A stretch of 64,000 bases of DNA from Hyphomicrobiales bacterium (lineage in GTDB: Bacteria > Pseudomonadota > Alphaproteobacteria > Rhizobiales > Aestuariivirgaceae), in the NCBI GenBank assembly GCA_016185245.1, contig JACPNZ010000051.1, positions 1 to 64,000 of the forward strand, in the 5' to 3' direction. Below, one piece after another: positions 63,671-64,000 of this stretch. The notes under the pieces are model-generated. The model did not search any database, was not told the origin of the DNA, and was given only the letters and a program-made list of their open reading frames with translations. The position numbers were made by a program, and so were the translations under genes. Numbering within the stretch: position 1 is the first letter of the stretch; every line of letters begins with the position of its first letter.

Positions 63671-64000
63671 CTCAACCCATCCTCTCCCTTGATGTCGGCC
63701 GCCGCAAGGCCGCCCATGCGGGCGTGAACCCGGGGCCCGGTGGTCATCACCAGGCCGAACACGATCTCGTTCGCACGAGGTGCATCGGGCACGCCCACTT
63801 CCATGGCGTCGAAGTGGCTGCGCACATAGGAAGCATCGATGTGGGTGATAGGGATATCGAGGCGGGCGCCGGGTCCGCCAACCTTCTTGGCCGAGGGCAC
63901 GATGGCCTTGGCGCCGCCCAGCACTTCGCGCATGGCGTAGCCTCCCGGCACATGCCACAGGGCGCCGTGCTCGATCTCGCCCGTCGCGCCAACGATTGAG
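63667..64000 (-). CDS. Amino acid synthesis family protein (DUF1185), copy 2, partial
   Basis: The C-terminal 110 residues of a paralogue of the preceding gene are visible: IVGATGEIEHGALWHVPGGY, LDIPITHIDASYVRSHFDAM, RANEIVFGLVMTTGPRVH and ADIKGEDGLR. It is clearly related to copy 1 but diverged (roughly half of residues differ). The 5' part lies beyond 64000. Tandem copies occur in several Rhizobiales. Confidence 0.9.
   Translation of the reverse strand, partial: SIVGATGEIEHGALWHVPGGYAMREVLGGAKAIVPSAKKVGGPGARLDIPITHIDASYVRSHFDAMEVGVPDAPRANEIVFGLVMTTGPRVHARMGGLAAADIKGEDGLR

Overview
The window is GC-rich, densely coded DNA from an alphaproteobacterium, most likely of the order Rhizobiales (Hyphomicrobiales). 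Pointers are a MucR/Ros-type regulator, the small families DUF1491, DUF5330, DUF6456 and DUF2336, a TIGR03808-type Tat protein, a class-3 (Rhizobium ReAV-like) asparaginase, an NAD-dependent fds formate dehydrogenase and a Rhodobacter-type gene transfer agent (GTA) cluster. Genus cannot be fixed from sequence reading alone.

Region 1 (1-14141, minus strand) is an RcGTA-like head-tail cluster in canonical order: small and large terminase, portal, HK97-type protease, capsid, head-tail connector, g8, g9, g10, a short g10.1, g11, g12, g13, g14 and g15, then DUF2793. No g7 head-tail adaptor fits between g6 and g8. An IS5-family element enters at the left edge and truncates the DUF2793 gene. A DUF559 nuclease-like gene bounded by palindromic repeats sits in the opposite direction between terminase and portal. 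The cluster has a good sigma70-like promoter.

Region 2 (14142-15615) is a 1.4-kb AT-richer island between two roughly 78-bp imperfect direct copies of the GTA promoter and terminase start. It carries a frameshifted toxin-like gene, an XRE-type regulator and a DUF6941 protein.

Region 3 (15677-22910) is the formate dehydrogenase locus: LysR regulator, a 64-aa Cys-rich protein, fdsG, fdsB, fdsA, fdhD/fdsC and fdsD.

Region 4 (22938-43952) is mostly housekeeping: a YcgN-family protein, a PRMT-like methyltransferase, PBP1a, a DUF1214/DUF1254-like pair, SufE, a frameshifted DUF6456 gene, PAS protein, MucR, DUF2336, MsrB, oligopeptidase B, NYN protein, isochorismatase, glutaryl-CoA dehydrogenase, GNAT, cupin (probably frameshifted), SodB, M20 and M19 peptidases.

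Region 5 (44011-48877) holds a hicB-hicA pair, an HTH-RibB-RibA fusion with an operator-like palindrome over its promoter, a retropepsin-like protein/RimK/aspartoacylase-like module and an AT-rich orphan gene.

Region 6 (48910-64000) holds a HerA-like ATPase (DUF853), a DevBCA/MacB-like export system, both methylmalonyl-CoA mutase subunits, a small lipoprotein, a TIGR03808 protein, asparaginase with an MFS transporter, a glutamine amidotransferase-like protein and two tandem amino-acid-synthesis (DUF1185) paralogues, the second cut by the window end.

The least ordinary parts are the duplicated GTA promoter around the regulatory island, the repeat-bounded DUF559 cassette inside the GTA operon, and the HTH-RibBA fusion with its probable autoregulatory operator and leaderless start.
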